Source: Clostridia bacterium (GTDB taxonomy: Bacteria > Bacillota_A > Clostridia > Christensenellales > Aristaeellaceae). Taken from it: a stretch of 8,338 bases of DNA. Below are positions 1 through 6,851 of this stretch, piece after piece. The notes under the pieces were generated by a model, which was not told the DNA's origin, did not search any database, and was given only the letters and a program-made list of their open reading frames with translations. Position 1 is the first letter of the stretch. Each line of letters begins with the position of its first letter. Position numbers and translations under genes: made by a program. The stretch spans positions 1 to 8,338 of the forward strand of contig JAFQOY010000023.1 of NCBI GenBank assembly GCA_017412025.1, read 5' to 3'.

Positions 1-111
1 ACGGTCGATGTGCATGTACAGCGGCTGCGCAGTAAGATCGGCGCTGGTTTTATCGAAACTGTGTACAAATACGGATACCGCTTCAGTGATAGCGGAGGTG
101 GACCGGCATGA
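1..111 (+). CDS. OmpR-family response regulator, C-terminal end only (partial)
   Basis: The window opens inside this gene, in frame 1; 36 codons precede the TGA stop. The visible residues match the end of an OmpR/PhoB winged-helix DNA-binding domain: VDVHVQRLRSKIG is the end of the recognition helix, and FIETVYKYGYRF is the closing beta hairpin (family form: F-I-x-T-V-x-x-x-G-Y-R-F). A short Gly/Ser-rich tail, SDSGGGPA, follows. The receiver domain and phospho-acceptor Asp lie outside the window. Its stop overlaps the start of the following kinase gene (ATGA), the usual arrangement for a co-translated two-component pair, so this is very probably the cognate regulator. Its target genes cannot be read from this fragment. 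Confidence 0.9.
   Translation, partial: TVDVHVQRLRSKIGAGFIETVYKYGYRFSDSGGGPA
94..100 (+). promoter_or_regulatory. Ribosome binding site of the histidine kinase gene
   Basis: GGAGGTG lies 7 nt before the ATG at 108, inside the last codons of the response regulator. It supports 108 as the kinase start and translation coupled to the upstream gene through the ATGA overlap. Confidence 0.75.
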
Positions 112-1286
112 GGACGAAAATTGCCGCCGCCATGACGGCCTTGGCGCTTTTGCTCTTTCCGCTTGGCGCGTTTATGATTGTGCATCAGGGCTTTTCGCTG
201 ACCATGGAGAGGGAGCGCACAAGAGCGCTTTCTGAAGAAGCGGCCATTGCCCGCGCGGTAGCGCTGGAGCTCTCCGGCGAAACCAAAGAAGGCATGTTTG
301 CCACGGCTTCGGATCTGCAGCGGCGCTACGGATCGCAATCCCTATCGGTTGCGCTTGTCTATCGCGGAGAGATGATGGCAGGCAGTAAGCGCCCGCAGGC
401 ACAGGGGATAGAAGAACTGCTTGAAACGCAAGGCCGCGCTACGCTGCTGGATGGTACTGCACAAAAACTCTACATTGCCCATAAGCTCTCTGATGAGCTT
501 GCGCTGCTGCTCTCCTCTGATGTGTCGGCAGTGTATGATTTCCGGCGTGAATTGGCGCTGTGGGCGGGTGGATTGAGCCTTGTTGGCGTCGTGCTGAGTT
601 GTATGCTTTCCGTGCTGGTGTCCGGCTGGCTGGCAAAGCCTTTTAAGCAGTTGGCGGCACAGCGTCAGGAGCTGATCGATGCCCTGGCGCATGAAATGCG
701 AACGCCGCTGACGGCGATTCTGGGAGGAATACGCCTGTTGGAGCGCGCAAGTCTGGACGAGAAAAGGCGCGTTGGATTGCTTGACTCCATGGCAAAGGAG
801 GCGCAGCGCCTTTCTGATATGGATGAACGCCTGCTCATGCTTACGCGATTGGAACATGAGGAGCCGGAGTTTGCGCCATTCTCTGCGATGGAGATGGCAA
901 AAGAGGCGCTTGCTGTGTTCGATGGCGTGGAGCTTGAGGGAGAAGATACCGTCTTTATTGCCGAGAGAGAACTGACGATCCTGCTGCTGCGCAATCTGGT
1001 GGTCAATGGCAAGCGTGCAGGCGGAACGGAGCCTGTTCGCGTAACGCTTGAAAAGAATGGCTTTTCCGTTGCGGACAGCGGATGCGGCATGACGAAGGAA
1101 CAGATTGCCCGTGCGTTTGATCCGTTCTACAAGGCAGATAAGTCCCGTGCCCGCGCGCAGGGCGGAGCGGGACTGGGGCTTACGCTCTGCAAAAAGATCG
1201 CCCGGCTGCACGGCGGCAAACTTGAGATTGAATCCGAAATCGGCAAAGGCACGCGCGTTGTTTACCACTTTGATACAAGTCGTTGA
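108..1286 (+). CDS. Two-component sensor histidine kinase, apparently HAMP-less
   Basis: A membrane histidine kinase of 392 residues, predicted to autophosphorylate on His and pass the phosphate to the response regulator it overlaps. Order of parts: TM1 about residues 7-27; an extracellular sensor region of roughly 120 residues (28-148) with no domain I recognise; TM2 about 150-175; HisKA with the H box HEMRTP (His195); then an HATPase_c domain with an N box around Asn300 (NLVVNGKRAG), G1 box DSGCGM (Asp323), F box FDPFYKADKS (337-346) and G2 box GGAGLGL (352-358). All catalytic motifs are present. The N box has Gly where the family usually has Ala after the Asn. Only about 20 residues separate TM2 from the H box, too few for a normal HAMP domain of about 50. 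The start is supported by GGAGGTG 7 nt upstream. The signal sensed is unknown. Confidence 0.93.
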   Translation: MRTKIAAAMTALALLLFPLGAFMIVHQGFSLTMERERTRALSEEAAIARAVALELSGETKEGMFATASDLQRRYGSQSLSVALVYRGEMMAGSKRPQAQGIEELLETQGRATLLDGTAQKLYIAHKLSDELALLLSSDVSAVYDFRRELALWAGGLSLVGVVLSCMLSVLVSGWLAKPFKQLAAQRQELIDALAHEMRTPLTAILGGIRLLERASLDEKRRVGLLDSMAKEAQRLSDMDERLLMLTRLEHEEPEFAPFSAMEMAKEALAVFDGVELEGEDTVFIAERELTILLLRNLVVNGKRAGGTEPVRVTLEKNGFSVADSGCGMTKEQIARAFDPFYKADKSRARAQGGAGLGLTLCKKIARLHGGKLEIESEIGKGTRVVYHFDTSR

Positions 1287-1375
1287 AGACTCTGAAATGG
1301 GATTTGTCCTATGATGAAATCAACAAAAGGACATTGTCTGTGGACGACATCTCGGCCGCAGACATCCCGAGAAAC

Positions 1376-1384
1376 AAGGAGGAG
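1376..1384 (+). promoter_or_regulatory. Ribosome binding site fixing the start of the secreted protein
   Basis: AAGGAGGAG ends 4 nt before the ATG at 1389; its core AAGGAGG is 6 nt away. The in-frame ATG at 1311 has no comparable site and would put 26 non-signal-like residues before the signal peptide, so 1389 is preferred. Confidence 0.8.
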
Positions 1385-1388
1385 TTGT

Positions 1389-2753
1389 ATGAAGAAATGG
1401 CTTATGGCTTTGGCGCTCTGTTTGCTGCTCCCTGCGGGAGCAATGGCTGTGACAGAGGGTGTGGTAGAAACGGCGGATCAGGTGGAGATGGATCAGGTCG
1501 CCACGATGGAGTTTTCCTATCTGCCGGACAGCAGCTACTACGCAGGCTATGGCGACTGGAATCCGGCATGGGAAAACGCGCAGGAGTGGGTCGAGAGCGA
1601 GTTTGACGGCGAATGCTACAACGACGTGGAGCAGCGTCCGCGCATGACGGCGGGCGAAGCGGCGCGCGCCGAAAAGCTGCTTGCGGATTACAAGGCAGAC
1701 AAGACCATGTACAAGGGCGAGAGCATCCTGAACAAGAGGGAGAATGTGATCGTCGGCGTGTATGGGCTGAACCCTGAAGATTTTGATGGTGAAGCCGCTT
1801 ATGTGATTCTGCCCGGCCCGTGCATGACGGATGAACAGATTCTTTCTGTGATCGACGCATACGACCAGCTGGGGCTGACGTTTGATCCCGCGAAGCTGAA
1901 CGCGCGCAACTGTGCCCGCGGCGGCGGAATCGAAACAAACCGCTTCCTGAATGACGAGGAGCGTGCACGCCATCAGAATCTGGCGAGGCTTATTGAACGC
2001 GGTCTTCTGGATATTTCCGGCGTGGATACGGCGAAGGCGCTCAATGTGAGGCTGGATAGCCGCTACTTCTGCAACCTGCCGGATTTCACCATTCGTCCTT
2101 ATCGTGCGTTGACGGATGAGGAATTTGTAGCGCTGCTGGTTGATCTTGGGCATCGCGATAAAACCGGTGAAGTGGACTATAGCCTGGTTGAAAAGGAAAG
2201 CAGAGAGATCCTCAATGGCAGGCTTGGTGCAGCTTTGTCTATGGAATTGAGCCAGATCTATCATGAGGGCAGCTATGTGCCGAGAATTTACGATCGAAGC
2301 TGCAATCAAGGCTATGACTGGAACGCGCAGGGCCGCAGGTGCTACGGAGCGAACTATACCTATCATACGCCGGACGGCATTCTGGTGTATGCAGACGTCA
2401 TGTTTGACTGGGAGACGAAGGATCTGGTCGGCGCGAGTGTGATGTACAGCAAGGAGGGCGGCGGTGATCCGCTGGCAAAAGATGCGCCAAAGCTCACTGA
2501 CGGGCAGATTGCATCTGCGCTTGCTGAGGCTGAGGAACAATTGGGTCTCTCCGGGGTTGAATGGCATTTTCTGGCCAATGAAGAAATCTGGACCAACTGG
2601 GGACCCTGCAGCATTGCCCGTGCCCAGCTTGGCGAAGGAGAATGGATGACCGTTTATATCGGTTGTGACGACGGCAAGGTGCGCGGGCTTGAACTCAGCG
2701 GCGGCGCCCTTGTGGAGGCGCTGCCGGAGGAGTACATGCCGGTGAACGGATAA
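1389..2753 (+). CDS. Secreted protein of unknown function
   Basis: I do not recognise the family of this 454-residue protein. The N terminus is a clear Sec signal peptide: a KK n-region, a hydrophobic core at about 4-15, and a likely cleavage after AMA (residue 20). There is no lipobox, sortase motif or later membrane segment, so it is predicted to be released or loosely bound outside the membrane. The mature part is acidic and rich in aromatic residues, with eight cysteines (76, 145, 175, 228, 305, 318, 407, 426), enough for four disulfides. Three segments look alike: MTDEQILSVIDAYDQLGL (146), LTDEEFVALLVDLG (241) and LTDGQIASALAEAEEQLGL (369). LNDEERARHQNLARL (187) may be a weaker copy. The C-terminal stretches ADVMFDWETKDLVGA and YIGCDDGKVRGLELSG resemble PepSY-like beta strands, but this is only an impression. 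It follows the sensor kinase after 102 nt on the same strand and may share its transcript. The start rests on the strong RBS at 1376-1384. Confidence 0.85.
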   Translation: MKKWLMALALCLLLPAGAMAVTEGVVETADQVEMDQVATMEFSYLPDSSYYAGYGDWNPAWENAQEWVESEFDGECYNDVEQRPRMTAGEAARAEKLLADYKADKTMYKGESILNKRENVIVGVYGLNPEDFDGEAAYVILPGPCMTDEQILSVIDAYDQLGLTFDPAKLNARNCARGGGIETNRFLNDEERARHQNLARLIERGLLDISGVDTAKALNVRLDSRYFCNLPDFTIRPYRALTDEEFVALLVDLGHRDKTGEVDYSLVEKESREILNGRLGAALSMELSQIYHEGSYVPRIYDRSCNQGYDWNAQGRRCYGANYTYHTPDGILVYADVMFDWETKDLVGASVMYSKEGGGDPLAKDAPKLTDGQIASALAEAEEQLGLSGVEWHFLANEEIWTNWGPCSIARAQLGEGEWMTVYIGCDDGKVRGLELSGGALVEALPEEYMPVNG

Positions 2754-2857
2754 GGGCGAGATGTGATGAAAAGCATGCCGGGGTTTCTTCTGCTTCCTGC
2801 GTATGCGTTTGAAGCGACTGATTGCTGAATACAATTCAATAGCCGAATAGCAAAACA

Positions 2858-2887
2858 GGGGTTGCCAGGCTAAGGCTTGGCAACCCC
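2858..2887. terminator. Intrinsic terminator between convergent genes, probably bidirectional
   Basis: The arms GGGGTTGCCA (2858-2867) and TGGCAACCCC (2878-2887) are perfectly complementary. On the plus strand, three further pairs (one G-U) close a TAAG tetraloop, giving a 13-bp stem. The minus-strand RNA has a C/A mismatch at the wobble position but keeps the 10-bp core. It lies 13 nt past the araD stop and is followed on the minus strand by TGTTTTGCTATT, a short T-rich tail, so it most likely ends the arabinose operon. The plus-strand tail (CTTTGATGTTTACTTTTG) is T-rich but interrupted, so termination of the secreted-protein transcript about 100 nt after its stop is plausible but less certain. 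The rest of the 2754-2900 gap shows nothing convincing. Confidence 0.85.
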
Positions 2888-2900
2888 GTATCTTTGATGT

Positions 2901-3596
2901 TTACTTTTGTCCGTAATAGGCGTTGGGGCCGTGCTTGCGCAGATAATGCTTATCCATCACATGCTTGGGCGCGGGCGCTGCCGTGGGTTTGACAATCCGC
3001 GTATAGGCGGCCATCTTCGCCACTTCCTCAAGCACGACTGCATGATAGACGGCCTGCTTCGGGTTCTTGCCCCAGGCGAACGGGCCGTGGCTGTGGCAGA
3101 TGACGCCCGGCGTGGCAACGGGATTGATCGCGCGCTTTACAAAGGTCTCAATGATGACGGTGCCGGTGTTCTTCTCATAGTCCTCGTCGAGCTCTGCGGG
3201 CGTCAGATGACGAGCGCATGGAACGGGACCGTAGAAGTAATCGGCATGCGTGGTGCCGTAGCAGGGGATATCCTCGCCCGCCTGCGCCCAGCCGACGGCA
3301 TAGGGGCTGTGCGTGTGCACGATGCCGCCCAGCTGCGGGAAGGCCTTGTACAGCTCCAGATGGGTTTTGGTATCGGAGGAGGGGTTGAGACTGCCCTCGA
3401 CGACCCTGTTGTCAAGGCTGACGACCACCAGATCTTCCGGCTTCAGATCCTCGTATTCAACGCCCGAGGGCTTGATGACGACAAGGCCGCTCTCCCGGTC
3501 GATGCCCGACACATTGCCCCAGGTATAGGTGACAAGGCCGCGGCGGGGCAGCTCCATGTTTGCCTCATAGACGAGCTGTTTGAGTTGTTCAAGCAT
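2901..3596 (-). CDS. araD: L-ribulose-5-phosphate 4-epimerase
   Basis: This cytoplasmic class II aldolase-family, metal-dependent enzyme converts L-ribulose 5-phosphate to D-xylulose 5-phosphate, the last arabinose-specific step. At 231 residues it equals the length I recall for E. coli AraD and matches it motif by motif: TWGNVSG (25-31), IKPSG (41-45), SSDTKTH (73-79), GGIVHTHS (90-97), THADYFYG (116-123), [10 protein letters not shown] (168-177) and [16 protein letters not shown] near the C terminus. Zinc ligands expected from the family are present as His94, His96 and His170. Asp75, Asp119 and Tyr228 fall at the positions of the E. coli active-site residues. It is the last gene of the operon. 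GAGGTG at 3607-3602 lies directly after the araA stop and 5 nt before the ATG, so translation is probably coupled to araA. L-fuculose-phosphate aldolase relatives are excluded by the close AraD match and the araA neighbour. Confidence 0.97.
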   Translation of the reverse strand: MLEQLKQLVYEANMELPRRGLVTYTWGNVSGIDRESGLVVIKPSGVEYEDLKPEDLVVVSLDNRVVEGSLNPSSDTKTHLELYKAFPQLGGIVHTHSPYAVGWAQAGEDIPCYGTTHADYFYGPVPCARHLTPAELDEDYEKNTGTVIIETFVKRAINPVATPGVICHSHGPFAWGKNPKQAVYHAVVLEEVAKMAAYTRIVKPTAAPAPKHVMDKHYLRKHGPNAYYGQK

Positions 3597-3607
3597 GGCG
3601 GCACCTC

Positions 3608-5086
3608 TTACTTCAGCTTCCAGGCCAGGTCGGCGAGGAACAGATCCTGTTCCAGCTTTTCAACCGTGGTATCCTTGGTGATGTGCACATACTCGACGCC
3701 CATCATGTTGGCCCAGTCCTTCATCTGTTCCGCCGTGACGTCGTAGGAGAGGACGGTGTGGTGCGCGCCGCCGGCGGTGATCCAGCATTCCACGCCCGTG
3801 GTCAGGTTCGGCATGGCCTCCCACATCACGCGGGCGGTCGGCAGGTTCGGCATGTCCATGATCGGCTTGACGCACTTGATGTCCTGGCAGATCAGGCGCA
3901 GGCGGCCGCCCATATCGATCAGGCTGACGACGATCGCATCGCCCTCGCGGCCTTCAAAGACCAGACGGGCCGGATCCTTTTCGTTCATGCCGATGCCCAG
4001 GTGATGCGTCTCGATGCGGGCGCGGCCTTCGCCGACGCTCGGGCAGACCTCGAGCATGTGCGCGCCGAGGGACAGCATGCTGCCCGGCACGAGATGATAG
4101 GTGTAGTCCTCCATGAAGGTGGTGCCGCCGGTCTGGCCTTCGGAAATGGCCTTCATGATGGCGGTCATCGCGGAAACCTTCCAGTCGCCCTCACCGCCGT
4201 AGCCGTAGCCCTGCGCCATCAGGTGCTGGGAGGCAAGACCCGGCAGCTGCTCCATGCCGTAGAGATCCTGGAACGTGTTGGCAAACGCCATGCAGCCCTC
4301 GGCGTCGAGCATCTTCTTCATTGCGATTTCTTCGCGCGCCTGGTAGCGGATGGCGGCGATGTTGTCGGTGGCGATGTCGTAGGCGGCTTCGTACTCGGCC
4401 ATCTTCGCGTCGATTTCAGCGTCGGTGACGGCGTTCATTTCCTTGACCAGATCGCCGACAGCCCAGGTGTTGACCTGCCAGCCGAGCTTCGTCTGCACTT
4501 CGACCTTGTCGCCTTCGGTGACGGCAACCTCGCGCATGTTGTCGCCAAAGCGCATGACCTTCAGCTCCTTGGAGAAGGCGACGCCGACGGCGGCGCGCAT
4601 CCAGCTGCCGATCCGCTTCTGAACGTCCTCATCCTTCCAGTAACCGGCGATGACCTTGCGCGGGATGCGCAGGCGGGCGGCGATGAAGCCGTGCTCGCGG
4701 TCGCCGTGGGCAGCCTGATTGAGGTTCATGAAGTCCATGTCGATCTCATCGTTCGGGATCTCCAGATTGTACTGCGTGGCGAAGTGGCAGTAAGGCTTCT
4801 GCAGATTGGCAAGGCCGTTGATCCACATCTTGGACGGGCTGAAGGTGTGGCACCAGGTGATGATGCCGGCGCACTTCTTGTCGTAGTTGGCTTCACTGAC
4901 GATGTCGCGGATCTGCGCGTTGCTCATCGCGGTGACCTTGTAGACCAGCTTGCACGGCAGATTGCCGGAGGCGTTGAGCGCTTCGGCCATCTCGGCGGCG
5001 CGCCTGGCGACGGTATCGAGGACTTCCTGTCCGTAAAGGGACTGGCTGCCCACGACAAACCAGAACTCATACTGCTTCATGTTCAT
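3608..5086 (-). CDS. araA: L-arabinose isomerase
   Basis: This cytoplasmic metal-dependent isomerase interconverts L-arabinose and L-ribulose, the first catabolic step. The 492 residues compare with about 500 for E. coli AraA. Recognisable blocks are [12 protein letters not shown] (8-19), the region around [17 protein letters not shown] (72-88), [11 protein letters not shown] (293-303), [12 protein letters not shown] (324-335), [10 protein letters not shown] (341-350) and [11 protein letters not shown] (437-447). The four expected metal or catalytic residues are present: Glu299, Glu326, His343 and His442/443. Of two nearby ATG codons (MNMKQ), the first is better: AAGGAG at 5101-5096 lies 9 nt upstream, against 15 nt for the second. 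It sits 79 nt after the kinase gene, across a spacer with a hairpin and 15-bp tandem repeats, and 11 nt before araD. Confidence 0.97.
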   Translation of the reverse strand: MNMKQYEFWFVVGSQSLYGQEVLDTVARRAAEMAEALNASGNLPCKLVYKVTAMSNAQIRDIVSEANYDKKCAGIITWCHTFSPSKMWINGLANLQKPYCHFATQYNLEIPNDEIDMDFMNLNQAAHGDREHGFIAARLRIPRKVIAGYWKDEDVQKRIGSWMRAAVGVAFSKELKVMRFGDNMREVAVTEGDKVEVQTKLGWQVNTWAVGDLVKEMNAVTDAEIDAKMAEYEAAYDIATDNIAAIRYQAREEIAMKKMLDAEGCMAFANTFQDLYGMEQLPGLASQHLMAQGYGYGGEGDWKVSAMTAIMKAISEGQTGGTTFMEDYTYHLVPGSMLSLGAHMLEVCPSVGEGRARIETHHLGIGMNEKDPARLVFEGREGDAIVVSLIDMGGRLRLICQDIKCVKPIMDMPNLPTARVMWEAMPNLTTGVECWITAGGAHHTVLSYDVTAEQMKDWANMMGVEYVHITKDTTVEKLEQDLFLADLAWKLK

Positions 5087-5092
5087 GATACA

Positions 5093-5137
5093 TTTCTCCT
5101 TTATGTCTTTTTCGTTGATGTCGCTTTCTTTAATGTC
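5093..5137 (-). repeat. Three tandem 15-bp repeats carrying the araA ribosome binding site
   Basis: On the minus strand three adjacent 15-nt units can be aligned without gaps: GACATTAAAGAAAGC (5137-5123), GACATCAACGAAAAA (5122-5108) and GACATAAAGGAGAAA (5107-5093). All share GACAT-N-AA-N-GA; pairwise identity is 10 to 11 of 15. The last unit contains AAGGAG, the araA Shine-Dalgarno, and ends 6 nt before the start codon. The array is in frame with araA and would read DIKES-DINEK-DIKEK, but no good start codon precedes it, so I treat it as untranslated leader. Origin by small tandem duplication is likely; a regulatory role is unproven. Confidence 0.7.
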
Positions 5138-5153
5138 TCCTTCGGCCGGAGAC
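5135..5153 (-). other. Small inverted repeat in the kinase-araA spacer
   Basis: GTCTCC and GGAGAC form a perfect 6-bp stem around the 7-nt loop GGCCGAA on the minus strand, 12 nt after the kinase stop. The sequence after it is A-rich rather than T-rich, so it is not an intrinsic terminator. It could stabilise mRNA or mark a processing site between kinase and isomerase messages, or be chance. Its right arm runs into the first 15-bp repeat. Confidence 0.5.
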
Positions 5154-5165
5154 CTGTTCCGGGGA

Positions 5166-6758
5166 TCAGTTCAGATGCTCGACGGCAGCCTTTTCGGCCG
5201 GCAGGCTGGCGGTAAATCTGGCGGTATAGGCGTTGATGCCTGCGACGTCCGCGGCGTCCGGCTCGACAGTGACGCTCCTGGCGGAGGCGAACACCTTCTC
5301 GTTCAGGTAGGCTTCAAGCGTCTGGCCTTCCGCCTTGCCGGCGCGGTAGGCCGCCAGCAGGGCCATGCCCCACGGGCCGCCTTCACCGGCGGTCTCCATG
5401 ACGGAAATCGGGGTATTCAGGGATGCGGCGAGGATCTTCTGGCCGGCGACGGGCGTCTTGAAGTAGCCGCCATGGCCGAGCAGGGAGTCGATCTGCACGT
5501 TTTCCTTCGTGAGGATATCCATGCCGAGCTTGAGGCTGGACATTGCGCCGGCTACAAGGCTGCGGGAGAAGTTGGCAAAGGTGAGCGCGGCGTCCGGCGT
5601 GCGCAGCATCATCGGGCGGCCTTCGTTCAGGCCGACGACGGGCTCGCCGGAGAACATCGGCATGTTGACCACGCCGCCGCAGTCCTTATCGCCGGCGAGC
5701 GCGGAGGTGAAGATGGCGGTGTAGATATCGCCCATGGAAACCTGCTGTCCTGCGGCCTCGCAGAAGCCCTTGAGCATGCCTGCCCAGGCGTTGATGTCGC
5801 TGGTGCAGTTGTTGCAGTGCACCATGGCGACGGGCTTGCCGGTCGGGGTCGTCACCATGTCGATTTCCGGATAGACTTTGGAGAGCGGCTTTTCCATGAC
5901 GATCATCGCAAAGACGGAGGTGCCGGCGGAGACGTTGCCCGTGCGCACGGCGACGGCGTTGGTCGCGGTCATGCCGGTGCCGGCGTCGCCCTCAGGCGGC
6001 GCGGCGAGCGCGCCGGGGAGCAGCGTGCCGGTCGGATCCAGCAGCTTCGCGCCCTCGGCGGTCAATTCGCCCGCGTCCTCGCCCGCGTTGAGCACGGCGG
6101 GCAGAATGCCGCGCAGCGTGAAGGCGTAGCCCTTTTCGGCGATCTTTTTATCGACGATATCGATCATCCTCTGGTCGTAGTCGATCGTTTCGCTGTCGAT
6201 GGGGAACATGCCGGAGGCCTCGCCCACACCGAGCACCTGTTTGCCGGTCAGCTTCCAGTGGACATAGCCGGCGAGCGTGGTCAGGTGCGCGAGGTCGGGC
6301 AGATGCGCTTCGCCGTTGAGTACCGCCTGATACAGGTGCGCGATGCTCCAGCGCTGCGGGACGTTGAAGCCGAGCAGCGGGGTGAGTTCGTCTGCAGCCT
6401 GGCCGGTCATGGTGTTGCGCCAGGTGCGGAATTCCGCGATCTGATTTCCGTCCCTGTCAAAGGGGAGATAGCCGTGCATCATGGCAGAAACGCCGAAGCC
6501 CGCAAGCTTTGTGAGCTTTACGCCGTATTTTTTTTCCACATCGCAGGCCAGATGCGCATAGGCGTCCTGCATGCCGGCCCATACGTCGTCAAGATGATAC
6601 GTCCATACGCCGTTTTCAAGGCGGTTTTCCCAGGTGTGGTCGCCGGAGGCGATGGGCGAATGATCTTCGCCGATAAGGACGGCCTTGATGCGCGTAGAGC
6701 CGAATTCAACGCCGAGCACGGCGCGGCCTTCGGCGATCCAGGAGGAAACTGCATTCAT
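5166..6758 (-). CDS. FGGY-family carbohydrate kinase, probable L-ribulokinase
   Basis: A cytoplasmic sugar kinase of 530 residues, predicted to phosphorylate L-ribulose with ATP to L-ribulose 5-phosphate. Its place between transporter and isomerase/epimerase genes supplies the one step otherwise missing. The FGGY fold shows as an N-terminal phosphate loop VLGVEFGSTRIKAVLIG (14-30), a sugar-side segment FGVSAMMHGYLPFD (88-101), a hinge block GDAGTGMTATNAVAVRTGNVSAGTS whose Asp258 is the likely catalytic base by analogy with xylulokinase, and an ATP-site block LLGHGGYFKT (427-436) continuing to AGEGGPWGMALLAAY (457-471). It does not read like textbook AraB, and RTWRNT stands near where related kinases carry W-x-D-x-R. 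Clostridia are known to use a ribulokinase non-orthologous to AraB, and this may be that type; xylulokinase is the alternative. The start at 6758 is chosen because GAGAGG precedes it by 9 nt, while upstream ATGs at 6779 and 6809 have no such site. Confidence 0.85.
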   Translation of the reverse strand: MNAVSSWIAEGRAVLGVEFGSTRIKAVLIGEDHSPIASGDHTWENRLENGVWTYHLDDVWAGMQDAYAHLACDVEKKYGVKLTKLAGFGVSAMMHGYLPFDRDGNQIAEFRTWRNTMTGQAADELTPLLGFNVPQRWSIAHLYQAVLNGEAHLPDLAHLTTLAGYVHWKLTGKQVLGVGEASGMFPIDSETIDYDQRMIDIVDKKIAEKGYAFTLRGILPAVLNAGEDAGELTAEGAKLLDPTGTLLPGALAAPPEGDAGTGMTATNAVAVRTGNVSAGTSVFAMIVMEKPLSKVYPEIDMVTTPTGKPVAMVHCNNCTSDINAWAGMLKGFCEAAGQQVSMGDIYTAIFTSALAGDKDCGGVVNMPMFSGEPVVGLNEGRPMMLRTPDAALTFANFSRSLVAGAMSSLKLGMDILTKENVQIDSLLGHGGYFKTPVAGQKILAASLNTPISVMETAGEGGPWGMALLAAYRAGKAEGQTLEAYLNEKVFASARSVTVEPDAADVAGINAYTARFTASLPAEKAAVEHLN

Positions 6759-6767
6759 AGTCGAATA

Positions 6768-6773
6768 CCTCTC
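6768..6773 (-). promoter_or_regulatory. Ribosome binding site of the kinase gene
   Basis: GAGAGG on the minus strand lies 9 nt before the ATG at 6758. It decides against the longer reading frame from 6809, whose extra 17 residues (beginning MSCHRSRRIF) do not resemble an FGGY N terminus and would be encoded partly by the hairpin upstream. Confidence 0.7.
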
Positions 6774-6785
6774 TTTCATGAAAAT

Positions 6786-6837
6786 ACGGCGGGAGCGATG
6801 GCAGGACACATACTGGTTCGCCGGCGCTCCCCGCCGT
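6786..6837 (-). terminator. Candidate attenuating hairpin between permease and kinase genes
   Basis: On the minus strand ACGGCGGGGAGC (6837-6826) pairs with GCTCCCGCCGT (6796-6786), 11 GC-rich pairs with one bulged G, around a 29-nt loop. The second arm is followed by ATTTTC, a short T run. It fills most of the 93-nt gap between the YjfF-like permease stop and the kinase start. The stem is strong enough for a partial terminator that would lower enzyme expression relative to transport, but the long loop and weak T tract make full termination doubtful. A 3'-end stabilising structure for the transporter message is an equal alternative. Confidence 0.45.
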
Positions 6838-6851
6838 GAAAAGGGATCAGG

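Noticed and set aside
1283..1315. A possible promoter for the secreted gene: TTGAAG (1283-1288) with TATGAT (1310-1315).
   Set aside because: The spacer is 21 nt, too long for a normal sigma-A promoter, and no better -35 box fits the TATGAT. It is not listed as a feature.
1311..1388. A 26-residue N-terminal extension of the secreted protein from the ATG at 1311.
   Set aside because: There is no ribosome binding site at 1311, and the extension would precede a perfect signal peptide that begins right after a strong AAGGAGG site at 1376.
2766..2828. A 20-codon ORF starting MKSMPGFLLL after the secreted gene.
   Set aside because: The preceding AAGGGCGAG is a weak and poorly spaced site, the ORF is very short, and nothing supports conservation; chance is the simplest reading.
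1320..2834. A 504-codon minus-strand frame opposite the secreted protein gene.
   Set aside because: It is rich in Arg, His, Gln and Cys without any domain pattern, while the plus-strand frame has a signal peptide and a strong ribosome binding site.
5087..5165. A riboswitch, T-box, AraR operator or cre site in the operon gaps (also 6759-6851).
   Set aside because: I found no AraR-like palindrome, cre consensus or conserved riboswitch core in either gap. The operon promoter and its control sites should lie right of the window.
6759..6809. Upstream starts for the FGGY kinase at 6809 and 6779.
   Set aside because: Neither has a ribosome binding site and the added residues do not resemble the family N terminus; GAGAGG supports 6758.
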